Shown here one piece after another: positions 45,441 through 52,623 of a stretch of 64,000 bases of DNA. The translations under genes were made by a program, and so were the position numbers. Origin of the DNA: Bacteroidota bacterium. Lineage in GTDB: Bacteria > Bacteroidota > Ignavibacteria > Tepidaquicellales > Tepidaquicellaceae. The stretch lies in NCBI GenBank assembly GCA_018266845.1, contig JAFDZO010000009.1:253-64252 (forward strand), given 5' to 3'. The number at the start of each line of letters is the position of its first letter. The stretch's first letter is position 1. The notes below the pieces were generated by a model. The model was not told the origin of the DNA. It did not search any database and saw only the letters and a list, made by a program, of their open reading frames with translations.

Positions 45441-46250
45441 ATGAACTCTAGAAAAATTTTGCTTAACAACCTACTTGATATTGGAGGTGTAGGAGCACTT
45501 AATAATTTCTATTCACCAAATGCAGTAAGTTACAAAGGAGGTTTATTATATACCCGTAAGCTATTTAAATCTTATATTGAGGACGGATTGATTGAAAAGA
45601 TTGAACCCATTGGAAAGCCAATGAACAAATGCCGGGAAGTGTTTTACTGCTTAACTAAAAACGGTGCAAGATATATAGGCAGAACAGATGAATACAAATA
45701 CAAAAAATATCAGAAGTCCCCCCACAACGTAATGCATGAGAGTATGAAATTTGATGTTGCGTTATCTTTCCTGCGTTATTTTCCAAATTGTAAGTTTACA
45801 TTTCGATATGACAGCAGTTTTTACGGTGTTCAGCCCGATATTTTAGTTAGAATTGAAAGCACTGAACCACGTCAAACGACACGTTTTATGCTAGTAGAAA
45901 TTGAAAGGAAAAAAACGGTTGATAGAGTATTTAATGAAAAAATAAAGCGATACGAATTGATGTTTAAGGCAATTGGAAAAAACAAATCTCACAACATAAA
46001 TCAATTTATTGTTTTATTTGTGTATGCGGATATTTGGTTCGATGTTTTTTTAAGACCACAACAATATACAGACCCGGTTGTAATTAATCACATTGAACGC
46101 ATTAGTAATTTGACTAGAAATCTAGTAATTCACTATTGTAAGTACCTCCCGGAAAATCTCTATAGGTTTACAGGATTTCATAATTTTTATCGTATTCATG
46201 AATCTGTATGGTTAACTCCTCGAGGAAATAGAGTTCAGTTAAATTTATAG
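45441..46250 (+). CDS. Replication-relaxation family protein 1
   Basis: 269 residues with the layout of the plasmid replication-relaxation family. The N-terminal half is winged-helix-like (YTRKLFKSYIEDGLIEKIEP, then the turn CREVFYCLTKNGARYIG). The C-terminal half is a restriction-endonuclease-like core with QPDILVRIE, FMLVEIERKKTVDR and AIGKNK. D...ExE instead of ExK suggests a nicking or non-catalytic role. Family members lie beside VirD4/TraD-type ATPases on mobile elements and are thought to act in mobilisation or replication initiation. No Shine-Dalgarno before the ATG. A second member is at 48461. Confidence 0.72.
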   Translation: MNSRKILLNNLLDIGGVGALNNFYSPNAVSYKGGLLYTRKLFKSYIEDGLIEKIEPIGKPMNKCREVFYCLTKNGARYIGRTDEYKYKKYQKSPHNVMHESMKFDVALSFLRYFPNCKFTFRYDSSFYGVQPDILVRIESTEPRQTTRFMLVEIERKKTVDRVFNEKIKRYELMFKAIGKNKSHNINQFIVLFVYADIWFDVFLRPQQYTDPVVINHIERISNLTRNLVIHYCKYLPENLYRFTGFHNFYRIHESVWLTPRGNRVQLNL

Positions 46251-46290
46251 CAGTAACAAAGTTCTTTAAAAAGTTAAGATGAGATTTCAC

Positions 46291-46447
46291 CTCACGCTAT
46301 CCGCATCTTTCATTTTAGCGTCAGCCCTTCCTCAGTCAAGGTAGTTGCTTCGCACTCCACCTTGACTGAGGCGGGCTCCCAGACGCTGTTTTTCAGATGC
46401 CGGACAGCGTGAGACGGAACGCTTTCGGTTTTTAATTTCCGTCGAAA
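46291..46447. other. Long structured leader element 2 before the ArdC-like gene
   Basis: A nested hairpin of 123 nt. The outer stem 46291-46308 pairs with 46395-46413 (CTCACGCT/AGCGTGAG, then TCCG and GCATCT arms with one bulge). The middle has AGCGTC/GACGCT (46317-46322/46382-46387) and AGCCC/GGGCT. The inner perfect 13-bp stem is CCTCAGTCAAGGT (46330-46342) with its complement at 46359-46371. A second hairpin GACGGAA...TTCCGTC (about 46413-46442) ends just before the ribosome-binding site AAAGGAG of the next gene. It is far more GC-rich than its surroundings. Confidence 0.72.
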
Positions 46448-46458
46448 GGAGAAATCAT

Positions 46459-47232
46459 ATGTTACCAAGAGTAAAAAAAGTTCTCGATCTCTTGATTGAA
46501 GAATTTAAAGAAGGTTCTAAAATACCTGAAGCAATAGCTTATTCATCATTTCCCATTCCGAACATACCAAGCGGTTCATGGAGTCTTATGAACCATATCC
46601 TAATGTATTTAGCCGGAACCAACGATGCTCGCGGCTACCGACAATGGAAACTAGTTCATCGCTTTGTTAAGAAAGGTTCTAAGTCATTTGATATTCTCGT
46701 TCCCAAATTCAAGAAACTAAAGGACGAAAAATCTGATGAAGAGCGAAGCGTGTTAACTGGGTTTATGTGTGCACCAGTTTTCAGAGTTGAAGATACGGAC
46801 GGAGAGCCGTTAGATTATGAAAACATTTCTCTTCCGGAACTTCCATTACTTGATTTAGCAAAGGAGTGGAATATTTCTGTAACAGCAGTACCTGGAAATT
46901 ACAGGTATTACGGATATTACTCACCAACCAAGAATGTAATTGCTTTGGCAACTCCCGAAGAAAAAACATTCTTTCATGAATTAAGTCACGCCGCCCATGA
47001 AAAAATTATCGGTAAACTTAAGAACGGACAAGATCCAATACAGGAAATTGTAGCCGAACTTTCAGCGCAAGCTCTTTGCCGAATTGTCGGTAAGGACGGA
47101 GATAAATATTTTGGCAACACATATCGTTATATCGAACTATATGCATCTGAAATGAAAATTACGCCCCATTCCGCCGTCCTTAAAGTTTTAACAGACGTTG
47201 AAAAGGTTTTAGCAATAATTCTTAACAAATAA
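46459..47232 (+). CDS. ArdC-like antirestriction protein with zincin domain
   Basis: 257 residues. The N-terminal part (about 1-100) has the layout of ArdC's single-strand DNA-binding domain (SGSWSLMNHILMYL... and RGYRQWKLV). The C-terminal part is a zincin: H173-E174-x-x-H177 in FFHELSHAAHE, with E200 in VAELSAQAL as the probable third ligand. ArdC proteins shield entering plasmid DNA from restriction. Strong ribosome-binding site AAAGGAG eight bases before the ATG. First gene of a tight plus-strand operon (46459-47977). This supports entry by conjugation or mobilisation. Confidence 0.85.
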   Translation: MLPRVKKVLDLLIEEFKEGSKIPEAIAYSSFPIPNIPSGSWSLMNHILMYLAGTNDARGYRQWKLVHRFVKKGSKSFDILVPKFKKLKDEKSDEERSVLTGFMCAPVFRVEDTDGEPLDYENISLPELPLLDLAKEWNISVTAVPGNYRYYGYYSPTKNVIALATPEEKTFFHELSHAAHEKIIGKLKNGQDPIQEIVAELSAQALCRIVGKDGDKYFGNTYRYIELYASEMKITPHSAVLKVLTDVEKVLAIILNK

Positions 47233-47241
47233 TTTAATCAT

Positions 47242-47466
47242 ATGAACTTTTCAAAAATAACTTTGGTAAATAAAACTCGATACTATAATGAACTTCCACA
47301 GATTGTGATAAACAAAGTTAATTACACGTTTGATAGCCGATTGAAAGAGTTAAGAGTTACAGAAAGACCTTGGGAGAATATTAAACTCTCAGCGCAGCAA
47401 GTTATATTATTAACATTTTCTATTTTAGAACAAGAGGAAAGGATAATTGGTAATGTACAGTCCTAA
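47242..47466 (+). CDS. Small protein of the ArdC operon, unknown
   Basis: 74 residues (MNFSKITLVNKTRYYNELPQ...), starting 9 bp after the ArdC-like gene and overlapping the next gene's start by 14 bp. No motif is recognised. A beta-rich N-terminus is followed by a helix (SAQQVILLTFSILEQEE). The placement supports it as real. Confidence 0.55.
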   Translation: MNFSKITLVNKTRYYNELPQIVINKVNYTFDSRLKELRVTERPWENIKLSAQQVILLTFSILEQEERIIGNVQS

Positions 47467-47740
47467 AATTAAATCAGATTTAATCCCGATTCTGTACCGG
47501 CTTTCTAAAGAGAAAGAAAAGCCGATGACTCGGATCGTGGATGACTTACTCAGACCGGAATTAGTTAGATATGAAGAACAAAAGGAAATTCCTCATTGTG
47601 TTAGCTGTTATTCGAGGCTTGAGATTTCAAGCAGAAGTGTAACAGCTTTCTGTAAGCTATGCCGTTCGGAGACATTTGTATTATACTCAGTTCCTTTAAA
47701 TGACTTTAAAGGTAAAGTAGATAGAAAGGAGGTAATCTAA
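47453..47740 (+). CDS. Small protein with ribbon-helix-helix-like start and zinc ribbon
   Basis: 95 residues from the ATG at 47453 (an upstream TTG two codons earlier is less likely; AGGAAAGGAT lies 11 bp before the ATG). Residues 3-35, YSPKIKSDLIPILYRLSKEK then PMTRIVDDLLRPEL, look like a ribbon-helix-helix DNA-binding fold. Residues about 50-77 hold CVSCYSRLEIS...FCKLC, a CxxC...CxxC zinc ribbon. A small DNA-binding regulator of the element is plausible. Partner for the CCGTATAA operator at 48434 is possible but unproven. Confidence 0.65.
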   Translation: MYSPKIKSDLIPILYRLSKEKEKPMTRIVDDLLRPELVRYEEQKEIPHCVSCYSRLEISSRSVTAFCKLCRSETFVLYSVPLNDFKGKVDRKEVI

Positions 47741-47977
47741 TTGGTTTTTAATAGTGGTTCGAATTTTATACTTGATGAATCAAAGCCACGTATTGATGAG
47801 AGCTTTGATGAAATTCTTAGTATTGATGAAGTGGATTTAAAACATAACGATATTGTTGAAACTGAGGCTTTGTGCGCTTCATGTTTTAATCCGCTTGATG
47901 TTGATGATAAGCAGGATATTGCTTATTGCGATAGATGTCAGACGACAGTTTTTGTAGAGAGGAGAAATATTACATAG
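47741..47977 (+). CDS. Small zinc-ribbon protein
   Basis: 78 residues from a TTG directly after the previous stop, chosen because of the ideal ribosome-binding site AAAGGAGG eight bases upstream. Acidic first half (DESFDEILSIDEVDLKHND). Second half CASCFNPLDV...YCDRCQTTV is a CxxC/CxxC zinc ribbon similar to that of the previous gene. Function unknown. Last gene of this operon. Confidence 0.68.
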   Translation: MVFNSGSNFILDESKPRIDESFDEILSIDEVDLKHNDIVETEALCASCFNPLDVDDKQDIAYCDRCQTTVFVERRNIT

Positions 47978-48067
47978 TTCTTTTTATTTTTTTACTGTTC
48001 TTTTTTATTAATTTTTTTGGTTAGTTCTTTTCATTGTTAATAGTGAGCGGTTAATAGTGAAAGGTGA

Positions 48068-48103
48068 AGCACTTGTTCTTTTTTGGGGCAAGTGTTTTTT
48101 TTC
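48068..48103 (+). terminator. Terminator of the ArdC operon
   Basis: AGCACTTG (48068-48075) pairs with CAAGTGTT (48089-48096), loop TTCTTTTTTGGGG, followed by T-rich sequence. It lies 91 bp after the last gene of the operon, in the plus direction. Confidence 0.65.
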
Positions 48104-48350
48104 TTACTAAATTGTTATTGAGATATTTTGTTTTTATTATTATTTTTATGGTATTCCATTGGTTAGTATTAAATAGTTATAATTTTTGTATCTATTATAT
48201 TTAATATGTTTATGGTTAATAGCTGATGTATTATTAGACCCGTAGCCTGCCCGAATCAGCTTTCTGTTATTACTGTTTGTTCTACACATTTGGTTTCCTG
48301 TTATAGAAGTTTACATTCATTTTATAATAGTTGCTGCGCCTTACCTGATG

Positions 48351-48453
48351 ACCGTATAAAACTTTCTAATCATTAATTTTTAGAGATTTATTTTTTAATA
48401 CCCGTATAAATTTCTTCTCTCTTTATCTGTTAGTTATACGGGTTCCGTATAAA
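48351..48453. promoter_or_regulatory. Repeated CCGTATAAA words, with an operator-like inverted pair before 48461
   Basis: Direct copies of CCGTATAAA are at 48352-48360, 48402-48410 and 48445-48453. An inverted copy (GTTATACGG) is at 48433-48441. The last two face each other as TTATACGG-GTT-CCGTATAA, an 8-bp perfect inverted repeat with a 3-bp gap ending about ten bases before the ATG. The first two are exactly 50 bp apart. This fits a repressor operator over the promoter of the 48461 gene, or an iteron-like array. Confidence 0.6.
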
Positions 48454-48460
48454 GCGTGTA

Positions 48461-49168
48461 ATGAAAATTGAATATCAAAAAATAGTAAAGGTTGATGAAT
48501 TATCTCAGTTAGTTCCAACTAAATCCGGTGCCACCTTCAGCCAGCTATGGCAAATTTTCTATTACACCAGATTGTTCAAGTATGTTTCTTACAAGCATTA
48601 TATTCAGATAAAATCTAGTTACAATAAAATATGTACTGAAAAGAAATTAAAAGCTTTGTGTGATTTAGGTTATTTAAAAAGCCCTCAAAATGACGTTTAC
48701 TGCGCAACTAACAAAGTGTTGCCAATTTTAAAAGAGGCTGGTTTTAATGTTGAATTACTTCCTAACGAGCCCGTGGGAATAGGTGATATTAATGAGCTTA
48801 ATAATACCGATGTATTCGTGCAGGCTTTAAAAAGAAAACATTTTTATACTCTGCTTTTCCCAAACTTCAAATACCTTATTCCCGATGCTTTATTAGTTGA
48901 GTTGGATAAAGAAAATTCAAAATATAAACTTACATTTTTAGAAATTGAGGCTAGCAAACCGAAATGGAATGAATATTTAGAACAGAAAAGAGATAATTAT
49001 CTGCGCTTAGCAAAGTCAATTGATTTTTACCAATACTGGATAGAAGCTGCGCCTAAAATAGGTTTAACGAAACCTTATATTGAGAATTTTAAATTTAACG
49101 TTCTTTTCGTTTGTGAAACTGAACGCAATTTTGGAAAAGGTTTTAATTTTGCAAAAAATGGAAACTAA
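48461..49168 (+). CDS. Replication-relaxation family protein 2
   Basis: 235 residues. As in the first copy, an N-terminal winged-helix region (KKLKALCDLGYLKSPQ, then YCATNKVLPILKEAGF) is followed by a nuclease-like core with YLIPDALLVELDKE and LTFLEIEASKP (D...ExE). It overlaps the next gene by 11 bp and leads the operon containing the VirD4-like ATPase, the pairing expected for this family. The operator-like inverted repeat ends just before its start, so it is probably tightly regulated. Not a duplicate of copy 1: the sequences differ throughout. Confidence 0.7.
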   Translation: MKIEYQKIVKVDELSQLVPTKSGATFSQLWQIFYYTRLFKYVSYKHYIQIKSSYNKICTEKKLKALCDLGYLKSPQNDVYCATNKVLPILKEAGFNVELLPNEPVGIGDINELNNTDVFVQALKRKHFYTLLFPNFKYLIPDALLVELDKENSKYKLTFLEIEASKPKWNEYLEQKRDNYLRLAKSIDFYQYWIEAAPKIGLTKPYIENFKFNVLFVCETERNFGKGFNFAKNGN

Positions 49169-49724
49169 AAAAACATCTAAAGAAGAAAAAGAAGAAATTA
49201 CTAAACTCGAGTATGAAAATATTCGTGAATATCTTTTAGAAAAGAAAAGACTAAGAGAAGAATCGGCAAAGAAAAAATCAAAAGATAGTGAAAAAGGTTA
49301 TTTCGCCACACTTGCAGTCTCCTTTATCTTTTGCACCATTCTCTTTTTCATATTATGGGTAACGTGGGAATTTAAAGGTGCCATAATAATCAGTATAGCT
49401 CTATTTTTTGCTATATTTTGTATTGTTACACTTTTGGGTGCCGTTAGTTCTGGTGTTGAACTAGGAAAGATTATACTTTCAGGTTTAAAAAATGAAGATG
49501 ATTTTTTTTGTCCCGTTTGTTTGAAAGCAATTTTATCTGAGAATATGACGGATTTAGAGTGTTCGTCGTGTGGTGTTGCAAACGGATTTATGACTCTGGT
49601 TGAGGGTTGTTCCAGATGTAAAAGACCATTGAAATATTTTCAATGCCCACATTGTAAAACAGACTTAGATTTCTTGACTCATAAATATAATTTAAAAAAA
49701 ATAGAGGACGAATATTATGGATAA
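49158..49724 (+). CDS. Two-TM protein with C-terminal zinc ribbons
   Basis: 188 residues from the ATG at 49158, preceded by GGAAAAGG. An upstream in-frame ORF part would overlap the previous gene by 89 bp and adds an unlikely N-terminus. A charged coiled helix (about 5-45) is followed by two TM helices (about 50-72 and 75-97), then zinc-binding pairs FCPVC/CSSC and CSRC/CPHC. It is likely a membrane-attached accessory of the transfer ATPase two genes downstream. The last bases overlap the next gene by 8 bp. Confidence 0.65.
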   Translation: METKKTSKEEKEEITKLEYENIREYLLEKKRLREESAKKKSKDSEKGYFATLAVSFIFCTILFFILWVTWEFKGAIIISIALFFAIFCIVTLLGAVSSGVELGKIILSGLKNEDDFFCPVCLKAILSENMTDLECSSCGVANGFMTLVEGCSRCKRPLKYFQCPHCKTDLDFLTHKYNLKKIEDEYYG

Positions 49725-50520
49725 AAATAAATTTACGGTTGTTCCAAAATACGAGAAACCTCCAGATTTCATTGAAACACTTAAAAAGCTGAACGATAGC
49801 TTACCTGTTTCTGAAGTTAATGTTTCTCTAGATAAAGTAAGTTTGGAGCAGCTACTTTCAAATCTCAAAACTAATCTTGATAAAAAACCTTCTTGGTTTA
49901 TTTTCATGAGGCATCGTGAAAATGAAAAAATACGAATTGAATCAGAAAAAGTTGAGCTTTTATACCAGCAAATGAATTCGCTACGTAAAACGGGAAGAGA
50001 ATTTTTAGAATTAAAGGCTGATGCAATTTTTAGTTCTGAATTACTCAGGTTATTAGTTGAGGATAGAAGATTAGAATTTATAAATCAGATGGAGTTGAAG
50101 ATAAAGCAGCATGAAGGAGAAATTCATAAACTTGATATTGATAAAAGAAGACGAGAGAACGAAATTTTAGTTCTAGAACTCGAAAGAGCAAAACTTAGAG
50201 CTGAGATAGATTTGTTAAATGCTAAAACTGATCAAGAAAAAGAAATAGCCAATCTTTTAAAAGCTATGGTTGTGCAAGTGAATGATGACATGTCAAATGC
50301 AGCAGTAGTATCATTATTTCATGATTTAATGAATAGATATAAAACTGTAGTATCTAATACAGAAAATAGAGACTTTGAATTTGACGAATTTTTAAGAGAG
50401 TTTAGAAAAAAAATGATGAATGAAAATTTGAAACAGACTAAAGCTGAAACTAAAATTCACAACTCTAAAGCCAATCTTGAAGAATACAAAACAAAAAATA
50501 AGATGAAGGATGATGTATAA
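49717..50520 (+). CDS. Coiled-coil protein next to the VirD4-like ATPase
   Basis: 267 residues. Residues about 75-200 are a long heptad-rich region, highly charged (LKIKQHEGEIHKLDIDKRR...). No signal peptide or TM. It overlaps its neighbours by 8 and 11 bp, indicating co-translation with the ATPase. Function unknown; a structural or tethering partner for the coupling ATPase is an inference from position. Confidence 0.62.
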   Translation: MDKNKFTVVPKYEKPPDFIETLKKLNDSLPVSEVNVSLDKVSLEQLLSNLKTNLDKKPSWFIFMRHRENEKIRIESEKVELLYQQMNSLRKTGREFLELKADAIFSSELLRLLVEDRRLEFINQMELKIKQHEGEIHKLDIDKRRRENEILVLELERAKLRAEIDLLNAKTDQEKEIANLLKAMVVQVNDDMSNAAVVSLFHDLMNRYKTVVSNTENRDFEFDEFLREFRKKMMNENLKQTKAETKIHNSKANLEEYKTKNKMKDDV

Positions 50521-51748
50521 ATTAAGGCTGGGTAAAAGTGAGAGATTTGAAGATGAAGTTCCGGAGATAAAAAATATTAATGATAGGTTTGAACATACAT
50601 ATATTGTAGGAAAAACCGGAATGGGTAAATCTTCATTATTGGAGAGGATGGCGTTGTACGATATTAATTTTGGCTCGGCTGTAATTGTAATTGATCCAAA
50701 AGGAGACAGTATTAAAAAACTCTATCATTTGACAGAAGATAAATCCCGCCTCAGATACATTTCAATAGACTCGCCAATGATAATAAATCCATTGAATAAA
50801 GTAGGGTACAAATTGGATAATATTATTCAGGAGTTTATTCAGATTTTAGATGTGCTGATTACGTTAACTGCATCCAATCCGGAAAGTACAGTTTTAATGA
50901 GAGAAATTATCGGAATGGCGCTACGTTCTATTACTAAAGACGAAGATAAAAATATAGATTTTTTAACTCGATTTTTACTATTTCCGGAGGTTCGTAAAAA
51001 GTTCCTATTTTCATTAAACCCTTCAAGCAGCGAATATGAATATTGGAAAGAGTTTGATGAACTACAGGTGAAGTCTTTTAAAAATAAAGACCGAATCGAA
51101 TGCGCAAAGAGAGTTGCCTCAAGACTTCATGAAATTTCCAACGGTGAAATGAAAGACTTCGTTATCGGAAAGAATGAATTTGATATTTCTCAAATTGTTG
51201 AACAGGGGAAAGTCATTTTAGTTGATACATCCCGAATGAATAGAAACAGCCGAATTTATCTTTCAAATCTTATAGTTTACGCAGTTCTTTCTTACTGTGA
51301 TTTCGCTGAAAAAAAAGAGAAGCCTTTGCTTGTGTATGTAGATGAGTTCCAAATTGTAGTGTCATCTTTGTTTTCAGAATTGTTAGCTCGTAGTCGAAGT
51401 TCCAAAGTCGGATTTACTTTAGCTCATCAGACTTTTCATCAAATCCCTAAGAATATTTTAAATGATATTTTTGGAACAGTTGGAACGCAGATCTGTTTTC
51501 GCTCAGGTGATGAAGAGGCAAGTCGTTTAGCTCCTATCTTTGGCGTAAAGCGTCAAGATGTTTTCAACTTACCAAAATATCAGGCATGGGTTAGATTAGG
51601 GACGGATAATATATTAATTGAAACATATCCACCACAGTTAAAAGAAGTACCACAAATTGATTTGCCTAAACAGAATTACATTCAAGAAAACATCAATTTT
51701 TCTGTAAAAGACTATGATTTTTTAGAGGAAAAATGGATTCCTCTGTAA
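50510..51748 (+). CDS. VirD4/TraD-like coupling ATPase without TM helices
   Basis: 412 residues. Walker A is VGKTGMGKSS (residues 33-42), Walker B LVYVDEFQ (274-281), with the typical VIDPKGD (59-65), VILVDTSRMNR and FTLAHQTFHQIP segments of type IV coupling proteins and related DNA-pumping ATPases. Unlike classical VirD4 it has no N-terminal membrane anchor. The two-TM protein in the same operon may provide one. No relaxase with a three-His motif is seen in the element, so transfer may rely on the replication-relaxation proteins or a helper. Two adjacent ATG codons; either could be used. Confidence 0.85.
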   Translation: MMYKLRLGKSERFEDEVPEIKNINDRFEHTYIVGKTGMGKSSLLERMALYDINFGSAVIVIDPKGDSIKKLYHLTEDKSRLRYISIDSPMIINPLNKVGYKLDNIIQEFIQILDVLITLTASNPESTVLMREIIGMALRSITKDEDKNIDFLTRFLLFPEVRKKFLFSLNPSSSEYEYWKEFDELQVKSFKNKDRIECAKRVASRLHEISNGEMKDFVIGKNEFDISQIVEQGKVILVDTSRMNRNSRIYLSNLIVYAVLSYCDFAEKKEKPLLVYVDEFQIVVSSLFSELLARSRSSKVGFTLAHQTFHQIPKNILNDIFGTVGTQICFRSGDEEASRLAPIFGVKRQDVFNLPKYQAWVRLGTDNILIETYPPQLKEVPQIDLPKQNYIQENINFSVKDYDFLEEKWIPL

Positions 51749-51829
51749 ATAATTCATGACATGCCTTTATAATCACCTATATCTTCTCTTAGTTAAAAAT
51801 TACCTGAAATAAGCCTTTTTTGTTAATAC

Positions 51830-51858
51830 TTGACAAGTTTCCAAAAACGTGCTAATAT
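51830..51858 (+). promoter_or_regulatory. Sigma-70-like promoter before the 95-residue gene
   Basis: TTGACA (51830-51835), a 17-bp spacer, then TAATAT (51853-51858). This is the best match to a -35/-10 pair that I noticed in the window, about 105 bp upstream of the ATG at 51967. The long 5' leader contains GGAGGTTAACC near 51925, which is not followed by a start codon. Confidence 0.7.
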
Positions 51859-51966
51859 ATATCCATAACAATTCTCTTTAAAAAAATTTGTTGGTTAAGT
51901 TTTGGCAATAATCATATTGTTACCGGAGGTTAACCAATAATAAATAAACATAAAGGAGAATTCCTC

Positions 51967-52254
51967 ATGAAAAACGTAATAAAAATCTTATCAAACTGTC
52001 TAAATTTATTCATTAATACCATTGTTACTCAAGATTTTAAACTTGAAGGCTGTACGTATATTACTTCTATTCCTCAACTCAATAGTACTCTGTATTTAAA
52101 AGGTATGAAACCAATCTTGTGCTTTCATGGAAAACAATGGGAGAAAAACCGTAATGCTTTCATGCTCGAAAAGCATGGACTAACAATTGAAGAAATGGAT
52201 AAGCCGGAAAACGCTTTCAAGTTCGTTGTAAAATGCAATTATCAATTTTCATAA
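51967..52254 (+). CDS. Small protein of unknown function in the element backbone
   Basis: 95 residues (MKNVIKILSNCLNLF...). AAAGGAG lies ten bases before the ATG and a good promoter 110 bp upstream, so it should be well expressed. The sequence TSIPQLNSTLYLKGMKPILCFHGKQWEKNR is followed by a terminator. No domain is recognised and no signal peptide is convincing. Standing alone with its own promoter and terminator, it looks like a small regulator or accessory gene. Confidence 0.58.
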   Translation: MKNVIKILSNCLNLFINTIVTQDFKLEGCTYITSIPQLNSTLYLKGMKPILCFHGKQWEKNRNAFMLEKHGLTIEEMDKPENAFKFVVKCNYQFS

Positions 52255-52278
52255 TTGGAAACTAAAATTATAAAACTT

Positions 52279-52313
52279 AAAGGCATTGAGAATAAAAACT
52301 CATTGCCTTTTTT
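52279..52313 (+). terminator. Terminator after the 95-residue gene
   Basis: AAAGGCATTGAG (52279-52290) pairs with CTCATTGCCTTT (52299-52310) with one mismatch, loop AATAAAAA, followed by a T-run. It separates the protein gene from the candidate RNA gene. Confidence 0.75.
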
Positions 52314-52329
52314 AATTTAATGTATTTGA

Positions 52330-52574
52330 TATAATATAAGAGTAAACTGCTACTATGATTAAGGGCAATCGTCCAATGGTATAAGACAGCTGTTATTTGA
52401 ATGTCGTGCATCCTCATTGGGGAAAAGCGGTAATCCGTAGTAAGCGGCATTCAGAGACGACCTCGGCTGGCTCAGACGTTCATAGGAGGTAGGTCGAAAA
52501 ACAAACTTCTATGTATGTTTGCAGTTTACTTTTTATTCTAAAAGGTTAGCTATTTTTATCAGCTGACCTTTTTT
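52330..52574 (+). ncRNA. Candidate structured RNA with closing stem and own terminator
   Basis: TATAAT at 52330-52335 (no good -35) precedes a 13-bp closing stem: 52338-52350 pairs with 52521-52533 (AGTAAACTGC against GCAGTTTACT is perfect and a G-T plus two A-T extend it). Inside are a 10-bp stem at 52397-52406 with 52445-52454 (two G-U pairs) and CGACCT (52458-52463) with AGGTCG (52491-52496). The 5' part has a tRNA D-arm-like segment, GTCCAATGGTATAAGAC. A strong terminator ends the unit (52540-52551 pairs with 52561-52572, one G-U, then T's). About 235 nt. No ORF fits. Confidence 0.6.
52540..52574 (+). terminator. Terminator of the candidate RNA
   Basis: AAAAGGTTAGCT (52540-52551) pairs with AGCTGACCTTTT (52561-52572), one G-T pair, 9-base loop and T-run. 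It is the strongest stem in the backbone region and lies directly after the RNA's closing stem. Confidence 0.78.
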
Positions 52575-52623
52575 GTTTTTTAAATATGGTATAATAAATT
52601 AAAAAAAATGAAAGGAGAGTACC

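Larger units (their letters stand above)
47978..48460. other. Intergenic region with terminator and a four-copy operator-like repeat
   Basis: AT-rich, no gene. At 48068-48096 AGCACTTG pairs with CAAGTGTT, followed by seven T: a terminator for the ArdC operon. CCGTATAAA words begin at 48352, 48402 and 48445, with an inverted copy at 48434. Between lies the sequence ACCCGTAGCCTGCCC, which looks unconnected. Confidence 0.65.

Noticed and set aside
49080-49157. The upstream extension of the two-TM zinc-ribbon protein
   Set aside because: It overlaps the previous gene by 89 bp, while the ATG at 49158 has a ribosome-binding site and starts the charged helix.
52361-52440. A tRNA gene starting GGGCAATCGTCCAATGGTA
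   Set aside because: The D-arm looks right, but no anticodon stem with a U at position 33, no T-arm (GGTTCGAATCC-like) and no matching acceptor strand could be found. Kept as part of the candidate RNA.
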